A stretch of 64,000 nucleotides of DNA, taken from NCBI RefSeq assembly GCF_014652215.1, contig NZ_BMYJ01000004.1:62001-126000 (forward strand). The letters run 5' to 3'. Of this stretch, positions 54,869-63,893 are shown in pieces. The notes under the pieces were generated by a model. It was not told the origin of the DNA and did not search any database. It saw nothing but the letters and a program-made list of their open reading frames with translations. Made by a program: the position numbers and the translations under genes. Every line of letters starts with the position of its first letter. Positions within the stretch are counted from its first letter, which is position 1. This stretch comes from Neogemmobacter tilapiae (lineage in GTDB: Bacteria; Pseudomonadota; Alphaproteobacteria; Rhodobacterales; Rhodobacteraceae).

Positions 54869-56032
54869 TCAAAGCACCCCCGCCACCACCTTTGCCAGAA
54901 CCGTAACCGTCTGGGCATTCAGCCCGGCGATGTTCAAGCGGCTGTCACCGACCATATAAATGCCGTGGTCTTTGCGCAGGCGTTCGACCTGATCGGGCGT
55001 CAGGCCCAAGCGGCTGAACATGCCGCGATGGGCGGCGACAAAGCCAAAGCGGTCACTGCGGGTTTCGGTCTGTAAGGCCTGCGCCAGCGCCTGCCGCAGC
55101 GCCAGCATCCCGTGGCGAACCTGTTCCAGCTCTGCCTGCCAGTCGGCGCGCAGGGTGGCATCCTTCAGGATCATGGTGACCAGCCGCGCGCCGTGATCGG
55201 GCGGGAAGGAATAGTTCATGCGGTTCAGCCAAGCGAGGTTTTCCTGCACCCTTGCGCGATCGCCGCCCAAGGCCAGCAGAACGCCGGTCCTTTCGCGGTA
55301 AATGCCGAAATTCTTGGAGCAGGAGGCCGCGATCAGCAGTTCGGGCAGTTTGTCCGCCAGCAGGCGGGTGGCTGCGGCATCCTCGGCCAGCCCATCGCCA
55401 AAGCCCTGATAGGCCAGATCGACCAAGGCGACGGCGCGGCGCTGGGCCAGCACATCGGCGATGGCCTGCCATTCAACGGGGTTGGGGTTGGCCCCGGTGG
55501 GGTTGTGGCAGCAGCCATGCAGCAACACAACATCGCCCGCCGCCACGCGGCCCAGATCTTCCAGCAGGCCGCCCATATCCAGCCCGCCAGAATCCTCATC
55601 GAAATAGCGGTATTCGGCCATATCCATCCCCAGATAGCGCAGAATGGCGGTGTGGTTCGGCCAGGTGGGGGCGGGCAGCCAGACCTTGGCCCCCGGTGCC
55701 GCATGGCGGATCAGTTCGAACGCTTGCCGCAAGGCCCCGGTGCCGCCCGGTGTTGCGGCCCCCGCCGCCTGTGCGCCCGGCCCAAGGATCAGTTCGGCCA
55801 TGGCCTGCACAAAGCCCGGATCGCCCGCCAAACCAGTATAGGTCTTGGTGGTTTCGGCCTGCCACAACTGCTGTTCGGCGGTTTTGACGGCGCGCATCAC
55901 CGGGGTCAGGCCCTGCGCGTCCTTGTAGACGCCGACGCCAAGGTCGATCTTGTCCTTTCGCGGATCGTCGCGGAATTGCTGCATCAGGATCAGGATCTTG
56001 TCCTGCGGCTGGGCCTTTAAAGCGTCGAACAT
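54869..56032 (-). CDS. tyrB: Aspartate/aromatic aminotransferase (AspC/TyrB type)
   Basis: 387 residues of the PLP fold-type I family: FDALKAQPQDKILILMQQFRDDPRKDKIDLGVGVYKD (in parts) is the AspC/TyrB start; LLHGCCHNPTGANP and VDLAYQGFGDG flank the cofactor, and Lys 240 in SCSKNFGIYRERTG forms the internal aldimine. Substrate range (aspartate versus aromatic amino acids) cannot be read here. It begins 3 bases after sseA, in one operon. Confidence 0.85.
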   Translation of the reverse strand: MFDALKAQPQDKILILMQQFRDDPRKDKIDLGVGVYKDAQGLTPVMRAVKTAEQQLWQAETTKTYTGLAGDPGFVQAMAELILGPGAQAAGAATPGGTGALRQAFELIRHAAPGAKVWLPAPTWPNHTAILRYLGMDMAEYRYFDEDSGGLDMGGLLEDLGRVAAGDVVLLHGCCHNPTGANPNPVEWQAIADVLAQRRAVALVDLAYQGFGDGLAEDAAATRLLADKLPELLIAASCSKNFGIYRERTGVLLALGGDRARVQENLAWLNRMNYSFPPDHGARLVTMILKDATLRADWQAELEQVRHGMLALRQALAQALQTETRSDRFGFVAAHRGMFSRLGLTPDQVERLRKDHGIYMVGDSRLNIAGLNAQTVTVLAKVVAGVL

Positions 56033-56035
56033 CGT

Positions 56036-56896
56036 CTATCCCTTTTCCACCGGAAGATCGTCATACATCCCCCATTCGGCCCATGAGCCGTCATAAAGCG
56101 CATTGTCCTTGTGCCCCAGCCGCGCCAAGGCCAGCGATAGCACCGCCGCCGTAACGCCCGACCCGCAGCTTGTGATCAGGGGCTTTTCCAGATCGACACC
56201 CGCGACGCTAAAGGCGGCGCGCAGCCCGCGTTCATCCAGCATTGTGCCATCCGGCCGCAGCACGCCGTTGAAGGGCAGGCTTTTCGCCCCCGGCATATGG
56301 CCCGAGCGCAGGCCCGCGCGGGGTTCGGGCACTTCCCCCCGGAAACGCGGGGCGGGGCGGGCATCGACGACCTGCGCCTGATCCAGTTTCAAAGCTTGGG
56401 CCACCTGCGTCACGTCCCGCACGAGGGCGGGCTGCGGCGCGGCATGGAAATGTCTTTCGCGGATCACGGGCGGCGCATCGGTCAAATCCCGCCCCTCGGC
56501 CCGCCATTTCGGCAGGCCGCCGTCCAGAACGGCCACATTGTCATGCCCCATCAGGCGAAAGGTCCACCAGACACGTGCCGCCGAAAACAGGCCAGCGCCG
56601 TCATAGACCACCACCTGCTGCCCATCGCCGATGCCCATCGCCCGCATCCGCGCGGCAAATTTTTCGGGCGGCGGGGCCATATGTGGCAGGGATGAGGTGG
56701 TGTCGGAAATTTCGTCGATGTCAAAGAACCGCGCGCCGGGGATATGGGCTGTGGCATATTCAGCACGGGCATCCCGGTTCATCGCGGGCAGATACCAACT
56801 TGCATCCAAAATCCGCAGATCGGGATCATCCAGCCGGGTGGCCAGCCAATCGGTGGACACCAGCACCTGCGGATCGTCATGAAACGTTTCGGCCAT
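56036..56896 (-). CDS. sseA: 3-mercaptopyruvate sulfurtransferase
   Basis: 286 residues with two rhodanese domains. The first (about 10-125) carries LRILDASWYLP and no catalytic Cys. The second has the active-site loop CGSGVTA with Cys 244, the CG[S/T]GVTA form typical of mercaptopyruvate rather than thiosulfate sulfurtransferases. HIPGARFFDIDEISD supports this. ATG 56896 is chosen because the longer reading has no similarity. A transaminase next door could supply mercaptopyruvate from cysteine. Confidence 0.93.
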   Translation of the reverse strand: MAETFHDDPQVLVSTDWLATRLDDPDLRILDASWYLPAMNRDARAEYATAHIPGARFFDIDEISDTTSSLPHMAPPPEKFAARMRAMGIGDGQQVVVYDGAGLFSAARVWWTFRLMGHDNVAVLDGGLPKWRAEGRDLTDAPPVIRERHFHAAPQPALVRDVTQVAQALKLDQAQVVDARPAPRFRGEVPEPRAGLRSGHMPGAKSLPFNGVLRPDGTMLDERGLRAAFSVAGVDLEKPLITSCGSGVTAAVLSLALARLGHKDNALYDGSWAEWGMYDDLPVEKG

Positions 56897-56984
56897 CGCT
56901 TCCCCCGGAGTTTGCCCCCTCGGGATAAGCCTGCCTTGGCCGCAGGGCAAGGGGCGCGCGGTGGGCCCGCGCGCCCGGATGGCT

Positions 56985-57281
56985 TCAGGCTTTCGCCATG
57001 GCTTTTTTCACCATGCCGGCCAACAGGGTCAGCACCAGACCACCGACGCCGCCCGCACCGGCCTGACCCAGCAGCGCGCCCATGTCCATGCCGCCGACCG
57101 CCTCGGCCGCACCGGCCACGGCATCCGCGCCGCCCAGCATTTCAATCAACTGGCCACCGCCCAAGCCCCCAATCGCGCCGATAACCGAATTGATGATCGG
57201 ACCCATGCTCAGGTTCTTGGCTGCCACACCACCGACATTCCCCCCGACCAGACCGGCGATCAGGCTGATGATCATTTCCAT
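56985..57281 (-). CDS. Glycine-rich small membrane-associated protein
   Basis: 98 residues with many Gly-x-x-x-Gly repeats: IAGLVGGNVGGVAAKNL, IGAIGGLGGGQLIEMLGG, and a hydrophobic GGVGGLVLTLLAGMVKKAM end. Such glycine-zipper patterns occur in membrane-inserting peptides and in small unknown inner-membrane proteins. No signal peptide is clear. The function is unknown; it stands alone between sseA and smpB, with two hairpins upstream. Confidence 0.65.
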   Translation of the reverse strand: MEMIISLIAGLVGGNVGGVAAKNLSMGPIINSVIGAIGGLGGGQLIEMLGGADAVAGAAEAVGGMDMGALLGQAGAGGVGGLVLTLLAGMVKKAMAKA

Positions 57282-57319
57282 ATCTTCGTCCCTTCTGTTG
57301 GTTTTTGTCGTTGCTTTCT

Positions 57320-57368
57320 ATCGGCCTGATAAAAGCCGATAAGGGGATTCTGCCCGAGAATTCCCCTT
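57320..57368. terminator. Two adjacent stem-loops between smpB and the glycine-rich gene
   Basis: ATCGGC/GCCGAT (57320-57340) and AAGGGGA-TTCT/AGAA-TTCCCCTT (57341-57368). On the minus strand they follow smpB and would end its transcript, or lie in the leader of the glycine-rich gene. Confidence 0.5.
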
Positions 57369-57408
57369 GCGCCAACAAAAATGACCGAAGCGGACCTTTT
57401 AGGCGGCC

Positions 57409-57882
57409 CTAGCCTTTTTCGCGCAACAGGCGAGCCTTCTGGCGATCCCAGTCGCGTTTGGCGCTGGTTTCGCGTTTGTCGGCCATTTTCTTGCCTTTGG
57501 CGACGCCGATCTTGACCTTTACGATGCCGCGATCGTTGAAATACATCTTCATCGGCACAAGGGTCATGCCTTCGCGCCCGACAGCGTTCCACAACCGGCT
57601 CATTTCCTTTTTGGAAACCAGCAGCTTGCGGCGGCGGCGTTCTTCATGGCCAAAGGTTTTCGCCTGAAGATAGGGCGCGATATAGCCGTTGATCAGCCAA
57701 AGCTCGCCGCCCTCCACGCTCGCATAGCTTTCGCCGATGTTCGACCCGCCCTGGCGCAGAGATTTCACCTCGGACCCATAAAGCATGATGCCAGCCTCCA
57801 GATCGCTTTCGATGAAATAATCGAAACGCGCCCGGCGGTTTTCGGCGATCAGTTTGGAATTGGGGTCGGAAAGTTTGGCCAT
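57409..57882 (-). CDS. smpB: SsrA-binding protein SmpB
   Basis: 157 residues: [36 protein letters not shown] (in parts) and [24 protein letters not shown] are SmpB signatures; the C-terminal tail [22 protein letters not shown] (in part) acts in the empty A site. It binds tmRNA and rescues stalled ribosomes. No tmRNA gene is in the window. It lies 41 bases after the EamA gene. Confidence 0.97.
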   Translation of the reverse strand: MAKLSDPNSKLIAENRRARFDYFIESDLEAGIMLYGSEVKSLRQGGSNIGESYASVEGGELWLINGYIAPYLQAKTFGHEERRRRKLLVSKKEMSRLWNAVGREGMTLVPMKMYFNDRGIVKVKIGVAKGKKMADKRETSAKRDWDRQKARLLREKG

Positions 57883-57923
57883 GATCAGGGTCAGATAGGG
57901 GACGAAGCGCCCCAAGTCCAGTG

Positions 57924-58778
57924 TCACCGCCGGATTGTCAGGGCAAAGATGCCCGCGCCCACCACGATCACGCTCCCCAGAAGGGTCAGAAGGTCGGGCC
58001 TTTCGCCAAAGACCGCTGCGCCCAGAACCATCGCAAAGACCAGCCGCGTATAGCGGAAGGGCGTGACGGCCGATACATCGCCGGTGCGCATGGCGACGGT
58101 CAGGAAATTATAGGCCGCGACACCCACGCCGACAGCAGCGGCCAAATAGGCCAAGGCCGTGGCATCGGGCCAGATCGCGCCGCCCTTCCAGATCAGCATG
58201 CCGAATCCGGCGGGGACCATCATGGCAAAGCCGTAGATGCCGAGTTGGAAGTTCGACAGGATCTTGGGCGCGGCGCGGGTGGCCAGATCGCGGCCTGCAA
58301 AGCCGATCATGCCCAGAACGGCAAGGATCGACAGGGGGGTGAACCCTTCCAGACCGGGGCGCAGGATGATCAACACACCGATAAAGCCCAGAAGAACCGC
58401 AAGCCAGCGAGCGGGGGAAACCCTTTCGCCAAAGATCACCGCCGCCCCCGCGATCACCATCAGGGGGGCCGCTTGCAGAATGGCCGAGGTAGCGGAAAGC
58501 GAGGTGAGGGCGAGGGAGAGGGTAAAGAACAGCCGCCCCATCACCTCAAACACCGCCCTGACCAACAGGGGCCGGGTCAGGATGGCCGGGTGCAGGACGC
58601 GGTCGCCTTGGGCGCGGGCCAGCGCCGCAAAGACCAGCATCCCGGTGCCGCCGAACATCACCAGCACCTGCCCCACCGGAACGCCCCGCGCGGTGGCCCC
58701 TTTCAGGAGGCTGTCCTCGATGGCGAAACCGGCCATCGCCAAAACCATGAACAGCGCCCCGCGCAGGTTGGGGGTCAT
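57924..58778 (-). CDS. EamA-family (DMT) membrane transporter
   Basis: 284 residues with ten membrane segments in two EamA repeats; the first repeat ends [25 protein letters not shown] and the second [21 protein letters not shown], each with the GE....L.G..... family motif. Substrate unknown (amino acids, metabolites or nucleotide sugars in this superfamily). Its start overlaps the SGNH gene stop by 4 bases, so the two are probably translated together. Confidence 0.9.
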   Translation of the reverse strand: MTPNLRGALFMVLAMAGFAIEDSLLKGATARGVPVGQVLVMFGGTGMLVFAALARAQGDRVLHPAILTRPLLVRAVFEVMGRLFFTLSLALTSLSATSAILQAAPLMVIAGAAVIFGERVSPARWLAVLLGFIGVLIILRPGLEGFTPLSILAVLGMIGFAGRDLATRAAPKILSNFQLGIYGFAMMVPAGFGMLIWKGGAIWPDATALAYLAAAVGVGVAAYNFLTVAMRTGDVSAVTPFRYTRLVFAMVLGAAVFGERPDLLTLLGSVIVVGAGIFALTIRR

Positions 58779-59923
58779 CGGTTGGCCAGGCGGCGGAGGG
58801 TGTTTCGAAGTTTGAGCTTGATCCGCGCCAGCAGCTTCGGCGGTTCATAGTGGTGGGGGACACCGGTTTCAATCAAGGCCGCGACAACGCTGGGCCGCGT
58901 TTCAGCACCATTCTGCCCCGGCTTGACCGGGGACCAGACATAGGTGTTCTGCACGTAAGGCCTGCGCCAGCGAGGCGTCGCGGTGCGAATGGTGATTGCC
59001 CCCTCTGCGAGGATCGGAGTTTTGGGAAACTGGCCTTCAACGGCGATCTGTTTGAGAATCCATTGCTTGGACACATGCGCGGGAAAGGCTTGGGTGGAGA
59101 TAGGGCCAATCACCTGTGATCCGATCTTCAATTCCAGCGCGGTTCGCGCTGTGCCGGTGACCACGATCAAGCCCAGAAGTTTGCCTTTGCAGGTCAGACC
59201 GGGTGATTGCTGGATGGGGTGACCGATCAAATTAACAATCGAATTCTTGAAAGTCAGAGTTTCGCCAGCCGCAAAATCTGTTGCAAGCGTCAGCGTCGCC
59301 CCAGGCTGCGGGATCGAGGCTTGCAGCGCCTTTGGCCCGAGCGGTTCAAGACCCGACAGGGCTGCGACAATGTCCCGCGCGAAGGCGGCCATCAGTTTCG
59401 GGCCATTTCGCAGGTGGACCGGGTCGGCAAAGATCTTGTCAATCGATTGCCCGCCCCTGATCCGAGCGCGGATGATGGGTTCGTCGCTGACCGCTTTAAT
59501 GCCCGCCGCCTGAAACAGGTTTTCCAAGGCGCGATAGTAAGGGCATGTCGGCGGGGTGGAATTGTGCCAGCTGCGCTGATGCAGGACCAATGGTAGAAAG
59601 AGCAGCCCGTGGTCGTGGCAAAGGCGGATCATCCATTTGACGTAGCGAACCAAGACCTGCCAGCTTTGGCCTGAACTGCAATGGTTCTGATCATTAAGCG
59701 CATATTCCCAGATCACGACGTCGCCGGGCCGGCACTGATCGATCTGACCCAAAAAGCGGAACAGGCCCATGAGGGTCGAGGCGGCACCGCAGGAAAGGTT
59801 GGTGATCGGCTGGTCAGGCCCCAAAGCATCGGCAAGGGCGTAAGTCCAGCCATTGCGGAGGATCGAATTCGACCCTCCGACAATGAAGATGCGACGGTTG
59901 AGGCCCGTCGGATGGGCATCCAT
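58775..59923 (-). CDS. SGNH-hydrolase-like protein
   Basis: 382 residues. RRIFIVGGSNSILRNGWTYALADAL has a GxSNS block in place of GDSL, with Ser as likely nucleophile. VVIWEYALNDQNHC is block III-like, and FADPVHLRNGPKLMAAFA carries the Asp-x-x-His pair of the triad (DPVHL). A second, beta-rich half (about 215-380) has no name I recognise. Possible roles are deacylation of surface sugars or acetyl transfer, by analogy with SGNH proteins in polysaccharide clusters. It starts one base after the dapA stop. Confidence 0.7.
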   Translation of the reverse strand: MDAHPTGLNRRIFIVGGSNSILRNGWTYALADALGPDQPITNLSCGAASTLMGLFRFLGQIDQCRPGDVVIWEYALNDQNHCSSGQSWQVLVRYVKWMIRLCHDHGLLFLPLVLHQRSWHNSTPPTCPYYRALENLFQAAGIKAVSDEPIIRARIRGGQSIDKIFADPVHLRNGPKLMAAFARDIVAALSGLEPLGPKALQASIPQPGATLTLATDFAAGETLTFKNSIVNLIGHPIQQSPGLTCKGKLLGLIVVTGTARTALELKIGSQVIGPISTQAFPAHVSKQWILKQIAVEGQFPKTPILAEGAITIRTATPRWRRPYVQNTYVWSPVKPGQNGAETRPSVVAALIETGVPHHYEPPKLLARIKLKLRNTLRRLANR

Positions 59924-59924
59924 G

Positions 59925-60806
59925 TCAGATCAGCCCAGCAAACTTCATTGCAGCCTTGATCTTGGCCTTGGTGCCTTCGGTCAATGTGACCAGCGGCAGG
60001 CGGACCTCTTCGGCGCAATGGCCCAGCAGCGAAAGACCGTATTTCGCGCCGACCAGACCCGGTTCGATAAAGATCGCCTCATGCAGGGGCATCAGCCGGT
60101 CCTGATATTCCAGCGCCTTGGCGTAATCGCCGGCCAGCGTGGCCGCCTGGAATTCGGCGCAAAGGCGCGGGGCGACGTTGGCTGTCACCGAAATGCATCC
60201 GACCCCACCATGGGCGTTGAAACCCAGCGCCGTCGCATCCTCACCCGACAGTTGGATGAAATCGGGTCCACAAGAGGCGCGCTGCATCGAGACGCGCTCG
60301 ATCTTGCCCGTGGCATCCTTGACGCCGACGATCCGCGGCAGTTTCGCCAGTTGGCCCATGGTTTCGGGCGACATGTCGATCACTGAACGGCCGGGGATGT
60401 TGTAGATGATGATCGGCAGATTCGACGCCTCATGCAGGGCAGTGAAATGCGCGATCAGCCCGGCTTGCGTCGGCTTGTTGTAGTAGGGTGTCACGACCAG
60501 CGCCGCATCGGCCCCGACTTTTTCGGCATGGCGGATCAGGTCAATGCCTTCGGCGGTGTTGTTGGAACCCGCCCCGGCGATGACCGGCACGCGGCCGGCG
60601 GCGGCTTTCACCACTTCCTCGATGACCTGCCCATGTTCGGCATGCGACAGCGTCGGGCTTTCGCCAGTGGTGCCGACGGGGACGATCCCCGAGGAGCCTT
60701 CGGCGATATGCCAATCGACCAGCTTCTTCAGCGCGTCCAGATCCAGTGCGCCGTTCTTGAACGGCGTCACGAGGGCGGGAATGGACCCGGTAAACCCTTT
60801 GGTCAT
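59925..60806 (-). CDS. dapA: 4-hydroxy-tetrahydrodipicolinate synthase
   Basis: 293 residues: [28 protein letters not shown] opens the TIM barrel; [14 protein letters not shown] has the pyruvate-binding Thr pair, YNIPGRSV the Tyr and [12 protein letters not shown] the Schiff-base Lys. It condenses pyruvate and aspartate semialdehyde in lysine and diaminopimelate synthesis. The product may be limiting for peptidoglycan. CAGGAGACG precedes the ATG. First gene of dapA - SGNH - EamA - smpB. Confidence 0.95.
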   Translation of the reverse strand: MTKGFTGSIPALVTPFKNGALDLDALKKLVDWHIAEGSSGIVPVGTTGESPTLSHAEHGQVIEEVVKAAAGRVPVIAGAGSNNTAEGIDLIRHAEKVGADAALVVTPYYNKPTQAGLIAHFTALHEASNLPIIIYNIPGRSVIDMSPETMGQLAKLPRIVGVKDATGKIERVSMQRASCGPDFIQLSGEDATALGFNAHGGVGCISVTANVAPRLCAEFQAATLAGDYAKALEYQDRLMPLHEAIFIEPGLVGAKYGLSLLGHCAEEVRLPLVTLTEGTKAKIKAAMKFAGLI

Positions 60807-60856
60807 GACACGTCTCCTGTAAGCTGGGGCGAAAGCGCCCGATGAACAGGGCCTTC

Positions 60857-61432
60857 CTAATCAAGCGGCCCGGTTTTGCCAAGCGGGACAAGGGGGGATT
60901 CTGCTTGGCGGACAAGGGCTGTGGCCGTCTGTCCCGCAAGGGCAAAAACATTGGCGTCGCGCGTCATCAGGGCGCTGGCAAAGGCCCCTTCCATCAGCAA
61001 GGCGATGCCCTTGGCCAAACGGGCGGCGTCGGGCGTGCCCGCAAAGCATTCTGCCAGCCAATCCTCCACCCGCTTTTTATGGGCGCGGGCGGCTGTCATG
61101 GCTGGATGGCCGGGCATATTGGCCAGTTCGGCCACGGCCCGCTGAAAGCCGCAACCCTTCCAATCCTTGCGCCGTGCCGCGCGTTCCAGCTCGGCGAACA
61201 GACCCGCCACGCCGCCTTGGGTAAACCAGCGCTGGAACAGCGCCAGATTGGGGTTGTCGCGTTCGGCCAGATAGGCGGCGATCAGGTCATCCTTGCTGGC
61301 AAAATGGTAATAGAGCGTCCGCTTGGTCAGCCCCGCCCTTTCGGCGACGGCGTCCATGCTGACAGCGCGCAGCCCTTCGCCATAAAATAGCGTGGCGGCG
61401 GATTGGATGATCAGACTGCGGGTTTCGGTCAT
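60857..61432 (-). CDS. TetR-family regulator divergent from an enoyl-CoA hydratase gene
   Basis: 191 residues: [50 protein letters not shown] (in parts) is a standard TetR helix-turn-helix; the C-terminal domain contains [18 protein letters not shown], similar to the TetR_C subclass seen in many small regulators. An operator-like palindrome at 61442-61461 lies just before its start and before the divergent gene. The ligand is unknown; an acyl-CoA or related molecule is a guess from the neighbour. Confidence 0.88.
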   Translation of the reverse strand: MTETRSLIIQSAATLFYGEGLRAVSMDAVAERAGLTKRTLYYHFASKDDLIAAYLAERDNPNLALFQRWFTQGGVAGLFAELERAARRKDWKGCGFQRAVAELANMPGHPAMTAARAHKKRVEDWLAECFAGTPDAARLAKGIALLMEGAFASALMTRDANVFALAGQTATALVRQAESPLVPLGKTGPLD

Positions 61433-61441
61433 GGCATAATG

Positions 61442-61461
61442 TATACTGACCAGTGAGTATA
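61442..61461. promoter_or_regulatory. TetR operator candidate TATACTGACCAGTGAGTATA
   Basis: A 20-bp imperfect palindrome with arms TATACTgAC / GTgAGTATA. It matches its reverse complement at 16 of 20 positions. It lies 10 bases before the TetR ATG and 53 before the enoyl-CoA hydratase ATG. Confidence 0.65.
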
Positions 61462-61513
61462 TTCAATCCCGCCTTTCAGGCAGATTTCCTATATGGAACC
61501 GAAAGGAAATGCG

Positions 61514-62341
61514 ATGAAAGAACTGGTGTGCATCGACCGCGAAGAGGGACTGGCGATGCTGACGCTGAACCGACCCGAAAAGCTGAATGCGCTGGATTAT
61601 GCGCTGATTGATCGGCTTTTGGCCTTGCTGGACCTGCTGGAAACCGATGCGGCAGTGCGGGCGATCATCCTGACCGGCGCGGGCGAGCGGGCCTTTTCGG
61701 CAGGGGGTGATATCTGGGAGTTTTCCGCCAGCGTGGGGCAGGGCCCTGAAGCGGCCTTGCGGGATTTTGTGGCGCGGGGGCAGCGGCTGACGGCGCGGAT
61801 CGAATCCTATCGCAAGCCGATCATCGTGGCGGTGAACGGTCTGGCCTATGGCGGCGGCTGCGAGATCACCGAGGCGGCCCCACTGGCCGTGGCCAGCCGG
61901 ACAGCGCGTTTTGCAAAACCGGAAATCCGGTTGGGAATGCCGCCGACCTTTGGCGGCACGCAGCGCCTGCCGCGTTTGGCGGGGCGCAAGCGGGCGATGG
62001 AACTGCTGCTGACGGGCGAAAGCTTTTCGGCGGAACGGGCCTTGGCGCTGGGGCTGGTGAACCATGTGGTGGAGCCCGTGCAGTTGCTGCCCGCCGCACG
62101 GCATCTGGCGCGGCAGATTCTGGCACATTCGCCGCTGGCGGTGGGGGCAGTCTTGGGGGCCGTGACGCGGGGGATCAACCTGAGCATCGCCGAGGGGTTG
62201 GCGGTTGAGGCTGGGGAATTCGCGCGGATGGTGCCGACGGATGATCTGCGCGAAGGGCTGGCCGCTTGGCGGGAACGGCGGGGGGCGCAGTATTCCGGGC
62301 TTTGGCCGGGGCAAGTTGCCCCGCTGAGCGAAGGCATATAG
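61514..62341 (+). CDS. Enoyl-CoA hydratase/isomerase family protein
   Basis: 275 residues of the crotonase fold: MLTLNRPEKLNALDYALID, the oxyanion-hole AFSAGGDIWEF, NGLAYGGGCEITEAAPLAVA with the first catalytic-type Glu, and FAKPEIRLGMPPTFGGTQRLPRL (in part) with the second. The end (about 250-275) is divergent. It could act in fatty-acid or branched-chain degradation, or as an isomerase. ATG 61514 has AAAGGAAA upstream. Probably controlled by the divergent TetR. Confidence 0.9.
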   Translation: MKELVCIDREEGLAMLTLNRPEKLNALDYALIDRLLALLDLLETDAAVRAIILTGAGERAFSAGGDIWEFSASVGQGPEAALRDFVARGQRLTARIESYRKPIIVAVNGLAYGGGCEITEAAPLAVASRTARFAKPEIRLGMPPTFGGTQRLPRLAGRKRAMELLLTGESFSAERALALGLVNHVVEPVQLLPAARHLARQILAHSPLAVGAVLGAVTRGINLSIAEGLAVEAGEFARMVPTDDLREGLAAWRERRGAQYSGLWPGQVAPLSEGI

Positions 62342-62375
62342 AAGCGGGCTGACAGCAAGATGAAAGGTCCGAACC

Positions 62376-63893
62376 ATGGTGAAACCCGTTGTCCTGTGCA
62401 TCCTTGATGGCTGGGGCTACCGTGAGGAAACATTCGCCAATGCGCCGGTTCTGGCCGATACGCCGAACTTTGACGGAATCTGGTCGACCTGCCCCCACGC
62501 CTTACTGACGACGCATGGCCCCGATGTGGGCCTGCCCAGCGGGCAGATGGGCAATTCCGAGGTGGGTCATACCAACATCGGCGCGGGGCGGGTGGTGGCG
62601 ATGGATCTGGGGGCGATTGATCTGTCGATCGAAAACGGATCTTTCGCGCAGAACGAGGCTTTGCTGGATTTCATTGCCAAGTTGAAGGTGTCGGGCGGAA
62701 CGGCGCATCTGATGGGCGTGGTGTCGGATGGGGGCGTTCATGGCCATATCACCCATGTTCTGGCCGCTTGCCGGGCAATCACGGCGGCGGGCGTGCCGGT
62801 GGCTTTGCACGCCATCACCGATGGGCGCGATGTGGCGCCTTCCTCGGCTGCGGGGTTCATGGCGCTGTTGCAGGCGGGGCTGGCGGATGGGGCGACCATC
62901 GCGACGGTGATCGGGCGCTATTGGGCGATGGACCGTGACAACCGTTGGGAACGGGTCTCCCGCGCCTATCAGGCGATGGTGGCGGGCCTTGGTGAAACCG
63001 CGCCGGATGCGGCGACCGCCGTGGCGCAGTCTTATGCCAAGGGCGAGACGGATGAATTCATCGCCCCTACGGTGATCGCGGGCTATACAGGGATCAAGGA
63101 TGGCGACGGGCTGTTCTGCCTGAACTTCCGCGCCGACCGGGCGCGGGAAATTCTGTCGGCCTTGGCGCAGCCGGGGTTTGAGGAATTCCCGGCGGGGCAG
63201 CGCCCTGATTGGGCAGCGCTGTTGGGGATGGTGGAATATTCGACGGCGCATAGCACCTTTATGGCGACGGCCTTTCCCAAGCGGAACATCGTCAACTCTT
63301 TGGGTTCTTGGGTGGCGCAAAAGGGGCTGCGGCAATTCCGGCTGGCGGAGACCGAGAAATATCCGCATGTCACCTTTTTCCTGAACGGCGGCAAAGAAGC
63401 GCCCGAAGCGGGCGAAGACCGCTATATGGCCCCGTCGCCCAAAGTGGCGACCTATGATCTGCAACCGGAAATGTCGGCAGGCGAGGTGGCGGATCAATTG
63501 GTCAAAGCGATCCATGCGCGTTACGATCTGATCGTGGTGAACTTTGCCAATCCCGATATGGTGGGCCATACCGGCGATCTGGCGGCGGCGATGCAGGCCT
63601 GTGAGGCGGTGGATCAGGGACTGGGCCGCGCCTTGGCGGCGCTGCGGGCCGAAGGTGGGGCGATGATCGTGACGGCTGATCACGGCAATTGCGAGGTGAT
63701 GGTCGATCCGGTGACGGGCGGGCCGCATACGGCGCATACGACGAATCCGGTTCCGGTCATTCTGGTGGGCGGGCCGGAGGGTGCGCGCTTGCGCGACGGG
63801 GGTCGTCTGGCTGATTTGGCGCCCAGCCTGCTGGCGCTGATGGGGTTGGACCAGCCCGCCGAAATGACCGGCGAAAGCCTGATCCTGTCGTGA
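62376..63893 (+). CDS. gpmI: Cofactor-independent phosphoglycerate mutase
   Basis: 505 residues: VVLCILDGWGYREE at the start, GLPSGQMGNSEVGHTNIGAG with the nucleophile Ser 61, HAITDGRDVAPSSA, RADRAREI, NFANPDMVGHTGDL and VTADHGNCEVM. Two manganese-binding sets are visible through the DG, D..NC and ADHGN motifs. It interconverts 3- and 2-phosphoglycerate in glycolysis and gluconeogenesis. The start of the next gene overlaps the stop. Confidence 0.97.
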   Translation: MVKPVVLCILDGWGYREETFANAPVLADTPNFDGIWSTCPHALLTTHGPDVGLPSGQMGNSEVGHTNIGAGRVVAMDLGAIDLSIENGSFAQNEALLDFIAKLKVSGGTAHLMGVVSDGGVHGHITHVLAACRAITAAGVPVALHAITDGRDVAPSSAAGFMALLQAGLADGATIATVIGRYWAMDRDNRWERVSRAYQAMVAGLGETAPDAATAVAQSYAKGETDEFIAPTVIAGYTGIKDGDGLFCLNFRADRAREILSALAQPGFEEFPAGQRPDWAALLGMVEYSTAHSTFMATAFPKRNIVNSLGSWVAQKGLRQFRLAETEKYPHVTFFLNGGKEAPEAGEDRYMAPSPKVATYDLQPEMSAGEVADQLVKAIHARYDLIVVNFANPDMVGHTGDLAAAMQACEAVDQGLGRALAALRAEGGAMIVTADHGNCEVMVDPVTGGPHTAHTTNPVPVILVGGPEGARLRDGGRLADLAPSLLALMGLDQPAEMTGESLILS

